From an uncultured Prevotellaceae bacterium (GTDB lineage: Bacteria > Bacteroidota > Bacteroidia > Bacteroidales > Bacteroidaceae), in the NCBI GenBank assembly GCA_902784615.1, contig CACZVN010000006.1, forward strand, positions 62,001 through 126,000: a stretch of DNA of 64,000 bases. Reading direction: 5' to 3'. Within the stretch, counting starts at the first letter, position 1. Each line of letters starts with the position of its first letter. Shown here in pieces: positions 55,808 to 64,000 of the stretch. The notes under the pieces are model-generated. The model worked only from the letters and a program-made list of their open reading frames with translations. It was not told the DNA's origin and did no database searches. A program made the position numbers and the translations under genes.

Positions 55808-57892
55808 ATGATCAATTTGTTGCTGGCTGTGGCGCTATATGCGTCAGCACCAGCCGATACTACTATCACGCTCGGCACTGTCACAGTGACAGGTCAGCAC
55901 CGTCGTAACTACCAGATGCGTTCGTCGCAGACGGAAGTGCAGATCAGTCGTGAGTTCCTTCAGCAGAACTTCGCAGGCAGCCTGATGCAGACGCTTGAGG
56001 GCATCCCTGGTGTGAAGGCGATGGCGATAGGCAGCGGACAGTCGAAACCCACTATCCGCGGCCTGGGCTTCAACCGTCTGGCCGTAGCAGAAGACGGCAT
56101 CAAGCACGAGGGACAGCAATGGGGCGATGACCACGGACTGGAGATCGACCAGTTCGCCATCGACCGTGCGGAAGTGATCAAGGGTCCTGGGGCTCTGCTC
56201 TATGGCAGCGATGCTATCGGCGGTGTACTCAGCCTCTACACCAATCATGTGCCTACGGAGAAATTCAGTGGCAGTGTGCAACTGTTCGGACGTTCGAACA
56301 ACGAGCAGTTGGGACTCTCGGCGAAGATCGGTGGCCGTCTGGGGGGCTGGTTCTATCGTGCCAATGCCACGCTGATAGACTATGCCGACTATAAGGTGCC
56401 TACGGACAGCATACAGTATTATTCCTATTGGATCAAATTGAAAGACCAGCGCTTGCGCAATACGGCAGGTTGTGAACGCGACGGCAGTGTGATGCTGGGT
56501 TATGCAGGCTATAACTTCCATACCGATGTGCGTGTGTCGGACAGTTACGCGAAAAGCGGCTTCTTTGCCAACGCCCATGGTCTGGAGGTGAGGCTCTCGG
56601 ATATCGACTATGACTATTCGCGCCGTGACATTGACCTGCCTTATCAGTGGGTGAACCACCTGAAGGTGCTCAGTCATACCACATGGCGTAACGACATGAC
56701 CTCATTCGAACTGAACCTCGCCTATCAGAACAACCTGCGCGAGGAACGTTCAGAGCCTGTCAGTCATGGGTATATGCCGCAGCCCGACAACTCGCTGGAG
56801 CGGCGTTTTGACAAGAGCACCTATACGGCTGGCATGCAACTGCGACGTACCCTGGGAAACCATGAGTTGCGTGGTGGTCTGAGCGGCGAATATCAGCACA
56901 ACCGTCGTGGGGGATGGGGCTTTATCATCCCCGACTTTGAGACACTGAGTTTGGGCGGGTTTGTGATGGACCGCTATACCATCAGTGAGAACCTGATTCT
57001 GAACGCTGGTCTGCGCTATGATTACGCCATGACGCATATCCACAGTTATCAGGACTGGTACAAGACGCCTGTAGATGGTGATTCCGTCTATATCGAGCGT
57101 TCGTCCGATATGCGCCGCCATTTCAGTAGTCTGACATGGTCGGCGGGTGTCAACTACAGTACAGGTCTGTGGGTGATGAAGGTGAATGTGGGCAAGAGTT
57201 TCCGAGTACCCATTCCCAAGGAGTTGGGTGCCAACGGTATCAACTATCACATTTTCCGTTACGAGCGCGGTAATCCAGATCTAGCCCCAGAGGAGTCGTA
57301 TCAGGTGGATGCCAGCATCAACTGGGGCAATGATGATTGGGAGGTGCAGGTTGATCCCTACCTAAATTACTTTCCCAACTACATCTATCTGAATCCCACG
57401 TCGCAGTATGTCGAAGGTCTGCAGTTGTATAACTATACCCAGGCCAAAGTATTGCGCTATGGACTGGAGGCACAAGTAAAGTGGCAGTTTGCTGAACACT
57501 GGCAGGCTCACGCAGAGGGTGAATATCTCTATGCCCGTCAGGAGTCGGGTGAGAAGAAAGGCTATACTTTGCCTTTCAGCACCCCGTGGTCGATAGATAC
57601 CGGCGTGAAATACAATTTCGAAAACAAGGGAAAGGGATTTGTTGGTTTGAGTGCCCACATCGTAGGCGCCCAGAACGAGATTGTGCCTCCAGAAAAGCCC
57701 ACTGATGGGTATTGGACGCTGAACCTCTCGGCAGGGAAGGACTTCCTGTTGGGTGGTACGACACTTCACGTGGCGCTCCATGCAGACAATCTGCTGGATC
57801 ACCGTTATTACGATCACACCAGTTATTACCGCCTCATCGACGTGCCTGAGCCTGGGCGCAACTTCTCGCTGATGGTGGGACTGGAGTTCTAA
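55808..57892 (+). CDS. TonB-dependent outer membrane receptor (probable metal uptake)
   Basis: This 694-residue receptor has a short signal peptide, a plug domain (LEGIPGVKAMAIGSGQSKPTIRGLGFNRLAVAEDG; KGPGALLYGSDAIGGV) and a 22-strand barrel ending in the aromatic-terminal SLMVGLEF. It lacks the SusC-type N-terminal carboxypeptidase-like domain, so it is not a polysaccharide receptor. The EGQQWGDDHGLEID stretch resembles ZnuD-like and other small-ligand receptors. The flanking Cys/His-rich and His-rich proteins favour a metal. It is 44 bases after the small membrane gene. Confidence 0.8.
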   Translation: MINLLLAVALYASAPADTTITLGTVTVTGQHRRNYQMRSSQTEVQISREFLQQNFAGSLMQTLEGIPGVKAMAIGSGQSKPTIRGLGFNRLAVAEDGIKHEGQQWGDDHGLEIDQFAIDRAEVIKGPGALLYGSDAIGGVLSLYTNHVPTEKFSGSVQLFGRSNNEQLGLSAKIGGRLGGWFYRANATLIDYADYKVPTDSIQYYSYWIKLKDQRLRNTAGCERDGSVMLGYAGYNFHTDVRVSDSYAKSGFFANAHGLEVRLSDIDYDYSRRDIDLPYQWVNHLKVLSHTTWRNDMTSFELNLAYQNNLREERSEPVSHGYMPQPDNSLERRFDKSTYTAGMQLRRTLGNHELRGGLSGEYQHNRRGGWGFIIPDFETLSLGGFVMDRYTISENLILNAGLRYDYAMTHIHSYQDWYKTPVDGDSVYIERSSDMRRHFSSLTWSAGVNYSTGLWVMKVNVGKSFRVPIPKELGANGINYHIFRYERGNPDLAPEESYQVDASINWGNDDWEVQVDPYLNYFPNYIYLNPTSQYVEGLQLYNYTQAKVLRYGLEAQVKWQFAEHWQAHAEGEYLYARQESGEKKGYTLPFSTPWSIDTGVKYNFENKGKGFVGLSAHIVGAQNEIVPPEKPTDGYWTLNLSAGKDFLLGGTTLHVALHADNLLDHRYYDHTSYYRLIDVPEPGRNFSLMVGLEF

Positions 57893-57921
57893 CTACATTA
57901 AACATTAATTATTTATCGACA

Positions 57922-58341
57922 ATGAAGAATTTGAAATATATGAGCCTGATGATGGCTCTCGCGTGTGTGCTATCTCTTGGTTTTAGTTCTTGCAGTAGCG
58001 ATGACGACGATAATACTCCTGCGCCATCTATCATGATGGATGAGGCAAATATCGAAGAAGGCGAGATTTGTGTCAAGGCAGATGTCTATGCTCCTGGACG
58101 TACCAAGGCTATCCAGATCACCATTACTGATGCTACGGGTAATACCACCAAGGTTACTAAGGACGTCTCTGATGCCAAGTATATCAATGTACTGAATATT
58201 GATGGTTTCCACGTGCATGTTGACATTGCTGGTAAGGGTGTCGTTGTGGGAGACCTTTTGAATCTGAAGGTGACAGATGCCAACGGTAAATCAGCCATTG
58301 GTCAGAAGAACATTACCGAGGAAGAAGATGACGATGAATAA
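57922..58341 (+). CDS. Acidic lipoprotein (DUF4625-like), first copy
   Basis: The 139-residue protein starts MKNLKYMSL, with a lipobox (GFSSC) followed by SSDDDD. The mature part is one Ig-like sandwich (GEICVKADVYAPGRTKAIQITITDATGNTTKV; DGFHVHVDIAGKGVVVGDLL) and ends in a run of Glu/Asp. It is probably an outer-membrane lipoprotein. It is 29 bases after the receptor and overlaps the next gene by 8 bases, so it should act with both. The tail and the HVH segment could bind a cation. Confidence 0.65.
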   Translation: MKNLKYMSLMMALACVLSLGFSSCSSDDDDNTPAPSIMMDEANIEEGEICVKADVYAPGRTKAIQITITDATGNTTKVTKDVSDAKYINVLNIDGFHVHVDIAGKGVVVGDLLNLKVTDANGKSAIGQKNITEEEDDDE

Positions 58342-58837
58342 ACCATATATGCAAATGAAGAAGACCTATTTATCTCTTATACTGCTGTGCGCACTTAGTG
58401 CGTGCAGCAGTTCTGATGACAACGAGAAGAAGGACATGACCTATCCGGAGATCTCTGAAAAAGGCATCGTGGCTGTTCCCACTGACTGCGAAGTGTTCAA
58501 GCGTGGTGAGGTTATCCCCTTGAATTACGTTTTTACTGATGATACTGAGTTGGGATCCTACAATATTGAGATCCATAATAACTTCGATCACCATACCCAC
58601 AGCACCTCGTCAGTGGAATGTCCGATGGATGCTCAAAAGCAACCTGTAAAGCCCTGGGTCTATAATCAGGACTTCACGATCCCAGCCGGGCAGCGTAGTT
58701 TCACGGCGCGTCACGACATTAGTATTCCTGCTGACATTGATCCAGGCGATTATCACTTCATGATACGTCTCACAGACCGTGCTGGTTGGCAGCAGTTACA
58801 TGCCGTAGCCATCAAGATCATAGAAACAAGTAAATAA
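58334..58837 (+). CDS. Lipoprotein with DUF4625 domain
   Basis: ATG 58334 overlaps the preceding stop; ATG 58355 (MKKTYLSL) is also possible and gives a cleaner signal peptide. The lipobox is LSAC, followed by SSSDDN. The mature part matches DUF4625: GVVAVPTDCE-like start, the His-rich segment HNNFDHHTHSTS, then a beta domain ending near GWQQLHAVAIKI. The cluster of four His with a nearby Cys suggests metal binding. It lies in one transcript with the TonB receptor. The function of the family is unknown to me. Confidence 0.72.
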   Translation: MNKPYMQMKKTYLSLILLCALSACSSSDDNEKKDMTYPEISEKGIVAVPTDCEVFKRGEVIPLNYVFTDDTELGSYNIEIHNNFDHHTHSTSSVECPMDAQKQPVKPWVYNQDFTIPAGQRSFTARHDISIPADIDPGDYHFMIRLTDRAGWQQLHAVAIKIIETSK

Positions 58838-58858
58838 ACACAGAGATAACAGCGACGA

Positions 58859-60034
58859 TTATCGGAATAGATACTGTGTAAATTCGTGCAGTGACTTACG
58901 CCATACCTGCCACTCATGGTCGCCAGGGTAGGAGTTGAAATGCACTTCTACACCACCATCGTGCATCTTCTTCACGATGTTGCGTGTATAATCGATGCGA
59001 GGATCCTGTTCACCACAGCTCATGAAGAACACGTCGAACTGCTCATTGAAGGTCTTAGTATCTGTCAGCATGCCAGGCACCTCTGCCTCCAGGTCGAAGT
59101 TTGATGCGCCAGCGATACCGCCAAACATACCGGTGGAGAAAACACCTACGTTGGCAAACACCTCAGGATCGCGCAGGCCGATGTAGAACGACTGGCCACC
59201 ACCCATCGAGAGTCCGCACATGGCACGGCTCTTGCGGTCTTTCTTCACGCGGTAGTTTTTCTCGATGAATGGTATCACATTCTCCAGCAGTTCACTGCGG
59301 AAGGCCTGCATGCCCTGCCAACTGTAACCACCGCCAAAGCCTCCGTTACGGGCATGCACATTACTGTTTGAACTTACGATGATCATCGGCACAGCCTTGC
59401 CAGCCGCAATTAGGTTGTCCATGATCTGGGCCGTACGTCCTTGTTCCATCCAACCACGATGATCCTCACCGCCGCCGTGCTGGATATAAACCACGGGATA
59501 GTCTTGCTGGCCCTCATTATAGCCGGCAGGGGTATAGACCATCAGCGGACGCCATGACTCATCCACTTTGGAATAGTAATTCACCGTGCGCACCTCACCG
59601 TGTGGCACAGCCTTCACCTCGAAGTCGTCCATACCCTCTTCAGGAATCTCTATGGCACTCGACCATCTCCCACAGCCGTAGAACGACTGACTGGCAGGGT
59701 CGGCTACCGATACACCATCCACTACCAGGAAATAATAGTGGAATCCAGGTACCTGCGACTTCGTTGTCACCGTCCATGTACCGTCCTCCGACTTCTGCAT
59801 GTCATACTTGGTGCCGCACAAGTCGATCTGAACGTTCTGAGCCTGTGGGGCAACGACGCGGAACATCACACTGTTGTCTGTCAATACACGCGGATATCCA
59901 CTGCGGTTAATGTTCGTTACTGGGGAGTACGACCCTTCGGGGAAACTCTCCCTGTTGAATCCCTGTGCTGCAACTTGTGTGCAGACTGCGGCCGTCAGCA
60001 TTGCGGCCAGCATCATGTTGATAGTTATCTTCAT
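58859..60034 (-). CDS. CE1-type esterase with N-terminal Ig-like domain
   Basis: The start is taken at 60034 (MKITINMMLAAML), not at the upstream in-frame ATG 60070, because it begins a proper signal peptide; this gives 391 residues. Residues about 40-125 form an early-set/CBM48-like domain (NSVMFRVVAPQAQNVQIDLCG). The catalytic domain has the oxyanion segment IQHGGGEDHRGW, nucleophile Ser in GLSMGGGQS, and an acid and His near GEQDPRID and PGDHEW. This is the architecture of feruloyl/acetylxylan esterases found with xylan enzymes. It begins 32 bases after hemW and is probably in the same transcript. Confidence 0.85.
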   Translation of the reverse strand: MKITINMMLAAMLTAAVCTQVAAQGFNRESFPEGSYSPVTNINRSGYPRVLTDNSVMFRVVAPQAQNVQIDLCGTKYDMQKSEDGTWTVTTKSQVPGFHYYFLVVDGVSVADPASQSFYGCGRWSSAIEIPEEGMDDFEVKAVPHGEVRTVNYYSKVDESWRPLMVYTPAGYNEGQQDYPVVYIQHGGGEDHRGWMEQGRTAQIMDNLIAAGKAVPMIIVSSNSNVHARNGGFGGGYSWQGMQAFRSELLENVIPFIEKNYRVKKDRKSRAMCGLSMGGGQSFYIGLRDPEVFANVGVFSTGMFGGIAGASNFDLEAEVPGMLTDTKTFNEQFDVFFMSCGEQDPRIDYTRNIVKKMHDGGVEVHFNSYPGDHEWQVWRKSLHEFTQYLFR

Positions 60035-60066
60035 TATTACATAATTATTTAGCGATTCTTTAAAAC

Positions 60067-61188
60067 TCACTGAGAACCGTCCCCCATGAGTTCGCTCATG
60101 ATCATGTCGCTGACGAAAAGACCACGACGGGTGAGACGGAGAGATTGCGAAGAACTGTCTAAGGCCAGTAAACCGTCGTTGACGAAGCGACGGGCGTTCC
60201 GGAGACAGTAGTTGCGGTGTTTTTCGGAGAGGGTGGAGAGGTTGAGGCCCTCGCAGGTGCGGAGGGCGACGGTAACGGTATCGTTGTAGCGCGTGTCTTC
60301 GTCGAGCAGTTCTTCCTCATAGAGACGTTCTCCCCTTTCTATGCCGTTGATATACTGGTGGAGATCGCTTATGTTCCAGGAACGGGTGCGGATGTCGTAA
60401 GAGTGGGCTGCGGCTCCGATGCCGATATAGGGCGTACCGTCCCAGTAACTGGAGTTATGGCGCGAGCGGTAGCCTGGCTTGGCAAAGTTGGAAATCTCGT
60501 AGTGCTCATAGCCTACGGCCTCGAGACGGTCAATGAGCGTCTCGTACATCTGCCGCTCCAGTTCCTCGTCAGTTTCCGTGATCTTTCCCTCCTGTAGCAT
60601 CTGGTAGAGTGGGGTGTCTTCCTCGATGGTCAGACAGTAGGCCGACAGATGCTCCACATCGAGTGAAAGAGCCTGGGTGATGTCATGATGCCAGTCGTCT
60701 AAAGTCTCGTCTGGAAAACCGTACATCAGGTCAATGCTGATATTGGTGTAGCCATTCTTGCGAAGACGATCGACGGCCTCGGCCATCTGTGAGGCGGTAT
60801 GGCGACGGTGGAGAAACTTCAGGCGGGCATCGTCGAATGTCTGGCCCCCCATGCTGATGCGGTTGACTGGCAGTGTCAGCATCCCCTCCACGAATGTTTC
60901 CGTCACATCGTCAGGGTTACATTCGATGGTGATCTCAGCATCCGTCGCCACCTTATTATATTTATAAATGGCATCGAAAATCTGATGAAATTGGGGAATG
61001 GTGAGTTGACTCGGTGTTCCACCACCCAAGTAGATGGTACGAATGGGGTCGTCATCATTCCTCATTATGATTTCCCGACAGAGGGCATCGACGTACTTCT
61101 GACGGAGTCCGAGAGCCGTTGTCGAATAGAAACCACAATAGACACATCGGCTTCTGCAAAATGGAATATGTATGTATAATCCTGCCAT
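60067..61188 (-). CDS. hemW: Radical SAM family heme chaperone HemW
   Basis: The 373-residue protein starts MAGLYIHIPFCRSRCVYCGFYS, with the radical SAM cysteines at 11, 15 and 18. YLGGGTPSQL, MGGQTFDD and IDLMYGFPDET are HemN/HemW family blocks. The C-terminal winged-helix HemN_C domain has RRGLFVSDMIMSELM. It lacks the N-terminal extension and fourth cysteine of true coproporphyrinogen dehydrogenase HemN, which fits HemW, a heme-loading chaperone. Confidence 0.9.
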   Translation of the reverse strand: MAGLYIHIPFCRSRCVYCGFYSTTALGLRQKYVDALCREIIMRNDDDPIRTIYLGGGTPSQLTIPQFHQIFDAIYKYNKVATDAEITIECNPDDVTETFVEGMLTLPVNRISMGGQTFDDARLKFLHRRHTASQMAEAVDRLRKNGYTNISIDLMYGFPDETLDDWHHDITQALSLDVEHLSAYCLTIEEDTPLYQMLQEGKITETDEELERQMYETLIDRLEAVGYEHYEISNFAKPGYRSRHNSSYWDGTPYIGIGAAAHSYDIRTRSWNISDLHQYINGIERGERLYEEELLDEDTRYNDTVTVALRTCEGLNLSTLSEKHRNYCLRNARRFVNDGLLALDSSSQSLRLTRRGLFVSDMIMSELMGDGSQ

Positions 61189-61196
61189 AAACGGTA

Positions 61197-61204
61197 CAAA
61201 AGTA
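61197..61204 (-). promoter_or_regulatory. Promoter -7 box of hemW
   Basis: On the minus strand TACTTTTG, 9 bases upstream of the hemW ATG. The TTTG partner is not clear, and the short leader is unusual. Confidence 0.5.
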
Positions 61205-61233
61205 CTAAAATAATTAAATATTTAAAAGAAATC

Positions 61234-61265
61234 TTTGGCGTTTTGTGGGAAAATGTCTAATTTAG
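61234..61265 (+). promoter_or_regulatory. Promoter of the EF-G paralog
   Basis: TTTG at 61234-61237, 20 bases, then TAATTTAG at 61258-61265, one base from the -7 consensus. It lies 40 bases before the ATG. Confidence 0.65.
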
Positions 61266-61305
61266 TGCCCGCAAAACGAAATATTCACCTAAAACTTAAA
61301 AAGAT

Positions 61306-63465
61306 ATGAAGGTATATCAGACTAACGAAATCAAAAACATTGCACTGCTTGGCAGTGCGGGTAGCGGCAAGACTACTCTTGCCGAAGCAATGGTCTATGA
61401 GGCTGGCATCATCAAGCGCCGTGGCACCGTAGAGGGTAAGAACACGATGAGCGACTACTTCCCTGTAGAACAGGAGTATGGCTATTCCGTGTTCTCAACT
61501 GTTTTTCATGTAGAGTGGAATAACAAGAAACTGAACATCATCGACTGTCCAGGTTCTGATGACTTCGTCGGTGGTGCCATCACAGCCCTGAATGTGACGG
61601 ATCAGGCCGTGCTACTCGTTAATGGTCAGTATGGCCCAGAAGTGGGAACGATGAATGCTTTCCGTAACACTGAGAAACTGAAGAAACCCGTGATCTTCCT
61701 GGTGAACCAGTTGGATCGCGACAACTGTGACTTTGACCAGATCCTGAATCAACTGAAGGATGTGTATGGTCCGAACTGCGTGCCCGTACAGTATCCTATT
61801 GCCACAGGTGCCGGCTTTAACGCCGTGATCGACGTGCTGTTGATGAAGAAATACTCCTGGAAGCCCGAAGGTGGTGCTCCTATCATTGAGGATATTCCTG
61901 CCGACCAGCTTGACAAAGCGAAGGAGATGAAGGCCGCTCTCGTAGAGGCTGCTGCCGCTGGTGACGACACGCTGATGGAGAAGTTCTTCGAGACCGAAGA
62001 CCTCAGCGAGGACGAGATGCGCGAGGGTATCCGCAAGGGTCTCGTAACGCGTTCTATCTTCCCCGTGTTCTGTGTCTGTGCAGGTCGTGACATGGGTGTG
62101 CGTCGTCTGATGGAGTTCCTCGGCAACGTGGTGCCCTTCGTCAGTGAGATGCCCGTGATCAAGAATGCTGCCGGCAAGGATGTGCCTGCAGACGCCAGTG
62201 CCCCCACATCACTCTACTTCTTCAAAACGGGTGTGGAACCCCATATCGGTGAGGTCTCTTACTTCAAGGTGATGAGCGGCTCTGTGAAGAGTGGTGACGA
62301 CCTAACGAATGCTGATCGCGGTTCGAAGGAGCGCATGGGTACCATCTTTGCATGTGCCGGTGCCAATCGTATCCAGGTTGATGAGCTGAAGGCCGGTGAT
62401 ATCGGTTGTACGGTGAAATTGAAGGATGTGAAGACTGGTAATACGCTGAACGGTAAGGATGTAGAAAACCGTTTTGACTTCATCAAGTATCCTAATTCGA
62501 AGTTCTCTCGTGCCATCAAGGCTGTCAACGAGGCTGAGACTGAGAAGATGATGGCTGCCCTGGCCAAGATGCGTCAGGAGGATCCTACATGGGTGGTTGA
62601 GCAGTCTAAGGAGTTGCGTCAGATCATCGTTCACGGTCAGGGAGAGTTCCATCTGCGCACGTTGAAGTGGCGTATGGAGAACAATGAGAAGATTCAGATT
62701 GAGTATATTGAGCCGAAGATTCCGTATCGTGAGACCATCACGAAGATGGCCCGTGCCGACTATCGCCATAAGAAGCAGTCGGGTGGTGCAGGACAGTTCG
62801 GTGAGGTTCACCTGATCTTGGAGCCTTATACAGAGGGTATGCCTGATCCAGTATCATTCAAGATCAACGGTCAGGAGTTCAAGATGAACATCAAGGGTAA
62901 GGAAGAAATCGACCTGGAGTGGGGCGGTAAGCTCGTCTTCATCAACTCCGTGGTTGGTGGTGCCATCGACCTGCGCTTTATGCCTGCCATCCTGAAGGGT
63001 ATCATGGAACGTATGGAGCAGGGACCGTTGACAGGTTCTTATGCCCGTGACGTACGCGTCATCGTCTATGATGGTAAGATGCACCCCGTTGACTCTAACG
63101 AACTCTCGTTCATGCTTGCTGCCCGTAACGCCTTCTCAGCAGCCTTCAAGGAGGCAGGTCCGAAGGTGCTGGAACCTATCTACGACTTGGAGGTGCTTGT
63201 GCCCGCCGATTATATGGGTGATGTGATGAGTGACCTGCAGGGTCGTCGTGCCATCATCATGGGTATGGACTCAGAGGCTGGCTATCAGAAACTGAGTGCT
63301 AAGATTCCTCTCAAGGAGCTGGCCAGCTATTCGATTGCCCTGAGTTCGCTGACTGGTGGCCGCGCTTCGTTCACCACGAGTTTCTCTTCTTACGAACTCG
63401 TTCCGAACGATATTCAGCAGGCTCTGATCAAGCAGCACGAGGAAGAGATGAAGGAAGAGGATTGA
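61306..63465 (+). CDS. fusA2: Elongation factor G paralog (EF-G2 type)
   Basis: The 719-residue protein has all EF-G domains in order (GTPase about 1-280, then II-V), including FHLRTLKWRME and the domain IV-V blocks. The GTPase motifs are altered. The P-loop is GSAGSGKTT instead of A/GHxDAGKTT. In G3, DCPGSDDF (80-87) puts Ser84 where the catalytic His should be. Switch I (RGITI in EF-G) is EYGYSVFST, and G4 is NQLD. This matches the Bacteroides EF-G2 paralog, which is reported to support slow translation without GTP hydrolysis during starvation. I infer the same role here. It has its own promoter and terminator. Confidence 0.85.
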   Translation: MKVYQTNEIKNIALLGSAGSGKTTLAEAMVYEAGIIKRRGTVEGKNTMSDYFPVEQEYGYSVFSTVFHVEWNNKKLNIIDCPGSDDFVGGAITALNVTDQAVLLVNGQYGPEVGTMNAFRNTEKLKKPVIFLVNQLDRDNCDFDQILNQLKDVYGPNCVPVQYPIATGAGFNAVIDVLLMKKYSWKPEGGAPIIEDIPADQLDKAKEMKAALVEAAAAGDDTLMEKFFETEDLSEDEMREGIRKGLVTRSIFPVFCVCAGRDMGVRRLMEFLGNVVPFVSEMPVIKNAAGKDVPADASAPTSLYFFKTGVEPHIGEVSYFKVMSGSVKSGDDLTNADRGSKERMGTIFACAGANRIQVDELKAGDIGCTVKLKDVKTGNTLNGKDVENRFDFIKYPNSKFSRAIKAVNEAETEKMMAALAKMRQEDPTWVVEQSKELRQIIVHGQGEFHLRTLKWRMENNEKIQIEYIEPKIPYRETITKMARADYRHKKQSGGAGQFGEVHLILEPYTEGMPDPVSFKINGQEFKMNIKGKEEIDLEWGGKLVFINSVVGGAIDLRFMPAILKGIMERMEQGPLTGSYARDVRVIVYDGKMHPVDSNELSFMLAARNAFSAAFKEAGPKVLEPIYDLEVLVPADYMGDVMSDLQGRRAIIMGMDSEAGYQKLSAKIPLKELASYSIALSSLTGGRASFTTSFSSYELVPNDIQQALIKQHEEEMKEED

Positions 63466-63488
63466 CCCTCTCTCCCCACAATAAGAAT

Positions 63489-63522
63489 CAGTCCCGTGGA
63501 TTTCTCCTCGGGGCTGTTTTTA
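63489..63522 (+). terminator. Terminator of the EF-G paralog
   Basis: AGTCCCG (63490-63496) pairs with CGGGGCT (63509-63515), with one G-T pair, followed by GTTTTTAT. Confidence 0.7.
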
Positions 63523-63541
63523 TATTTTTGTGCTGTCCCAT

Positions 63542-63572
63542 TTTGTCATTTCATTTATTATGCGTACCTTTG
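63542..63572 (+). promoter_or_regulatory. Promoter of the terminal TPR gene
   Basis: TTTG at 63542-63545, 19 bases, then TACCTTTG at 63565-63572. It ends 4 bases before the ATG, so the 5' leader would be very short. Confidence 0.8.
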
Positions 63573-63576
63573 CAGC

Positions 63577-64000
63577 ATGAAAATCCGTCAGTGCATACGA
63601 ATATTGATAATGGCCTTCCTGTGGGGAGGTCTGGAATGCTATGCAGATAATCAGGCCATAGCATTACTCAAGGCTTTCGACCAAAGTATGACGGTCAAGG
63701 ATGCCAATGCCTTTTTTGCCCAACTTGACAAAGAGGGATTCACAGACAGTATAATCGTATTGAGCGAGGTAACGCCTGCTGACACTTTGCGCCAACAGGT
63801 GTGGTACTGGGCGGCCGAATATTATTACGACCAGCAGGACTACGACAAGGCCAGAGAGATGGGATTGAAGGCTCTTCCCTTATGTCAGACTGGTGGTAAT
63901 CGCATCATTGAGGGTGATTGTCTGAATTTGTTGTCACTAATTTTCATCCGTCAGGGTAATTTCAATGAGGCTGTCAGATATGGCAAACTCTGCAATGAAC
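63577..64000 (+). CDS. TPR-repeat protein, 3' end outside window
   Basis: Open from ATG 63577 to the window end, giving 141 visible residues. A signal-like N-terminus (RILIMAFLWGGLECYA) is followed by TPR helices (YYYDQQDYDKAREMGLKALPLC; IFIRQGNFNEAVRYGKLCNE). In Bacteroidetes such N-termini often belong to TPR sensor histidine kinases or TPR-LuxR regulators, but the deciding domain is not in the window. Confidence 0.8.
   Translation, partial: MKIRQCIRILIMAFLWGGLECYADNQAIALLKAFDQSMTVKDANAFFAQLDKEGFTDSIIVLSEVTPADTLRQQVWYWAAEYYYDQQDYDKAREMGLKALPLCQTGGNRIIEGDCLNLLSLIFIRQGNFNEAVRYGKLCNE

Noticed and set aside
61197..61305. Possible riboswitch between hemW and the EF-G paralog.
   Set aside because: The stretch is short and AT-rich, with only two promoter boxes and no paired structure I can find.

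Overview
The window is chromosomal DNA from a member of the Bacteroidales, most likely Prevotella or a close relative. The evidence is the repeated use of the Bacteroidetes promoter (TTTG, about 20 bases, then TAnnTTTG) in front of genes, the absence of Shine-Dalgarno sequences, many short-signal lipoproteins, an Mfa2/FimB-type fimbrial protein, GH8/GH2/CE1 hemicellulose enzymes, and the gene order rlmN-pdxA-sigma54 activator-lptE-TPR-secG. Most of the window is ordinary core chromosome. I see no insertion sequence, prophage, CRISPR array or rRNA.

Region by region. (1) 1-10156: the end of a resorcinol/aryl-polyene type lipid pigment cluster: DarA-like enzyme, DarB-like ketosynthase, two tandem BtrH-like putative acyltransferases, a secreted alpha/beta hydrolase, a giant exporter fused to a lysophospholipid-type acyltransferase, and a second acyltransferase. 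(2) 10185-15206: an aromatic amino acid operon (prephenate dehydratase, aminotransferase, DAHP synthase-chorismate mutase, prephenate dehydrogenase, EamA exporter). It is led by a complete ribosome-mediated attenuator with a Tyr/Phe-rich leader peptide. Its DAHP synthase gene carries an internal deletion and frameshift. (3) 15216-16836: small membrane protein, inositol-phosphatase family enzyme and Nudix hydrolase. (4) 17104-23847: a 2247-residue secreted repeat protein, followed by a TerB-DnaJ protein, queH, ffh, folD and a mini-TPR protein. (5) 27898-32917: a four-subunit 2-oxoacid:ferredoxin oxidoreductase, a cupin regulator and an acyl-CoA synthetase. (6) 32944-36779: GH8 and GH2 enzymes, convergent. 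(7) 37035-41141: ilvD-ilvB-ilvN. (8) 41276-46260: Mfa2-like lipoprotein, serine acetyltransferase, a Tyr/Asp/Trp-rich lipoprotein, a DUF3857 protein and an AmpG-like transporter. (9) 46288-49908: a three-part fusion of glycosyltransferase, GalT/HIT-like and SpoIID domains. (10) 50009-55115: rlmN, pdxA, sigma54 activator, lptE, TPR protein, secG. Then tRNA-His. (11) 55419-58837: a probable metal uptake locus (Cys/His-rich membrane protein, TonB receptor, two lipoproteins). (12) 58859-61188: CE1 esterase and hemW. (13) 61306-63465: an EF-G paralog with altered GTPase motifs, then the start of a TPR protein.

The most notable observations are the phe/tyr attenuator, the broken DAHP synthase directly under its control, the paired BtrH-like proteins beside the exporter-acyltransferase fusion, the EF-G2-type paralog lacking the catalytic histidine, a perfect 14-bp inverted repeat built into the tRNA-His promoter, and a family of heptad-iterated AT-rich spacers that recur between unrelated genes. 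Family assignments come from motif recognition, not from searches.
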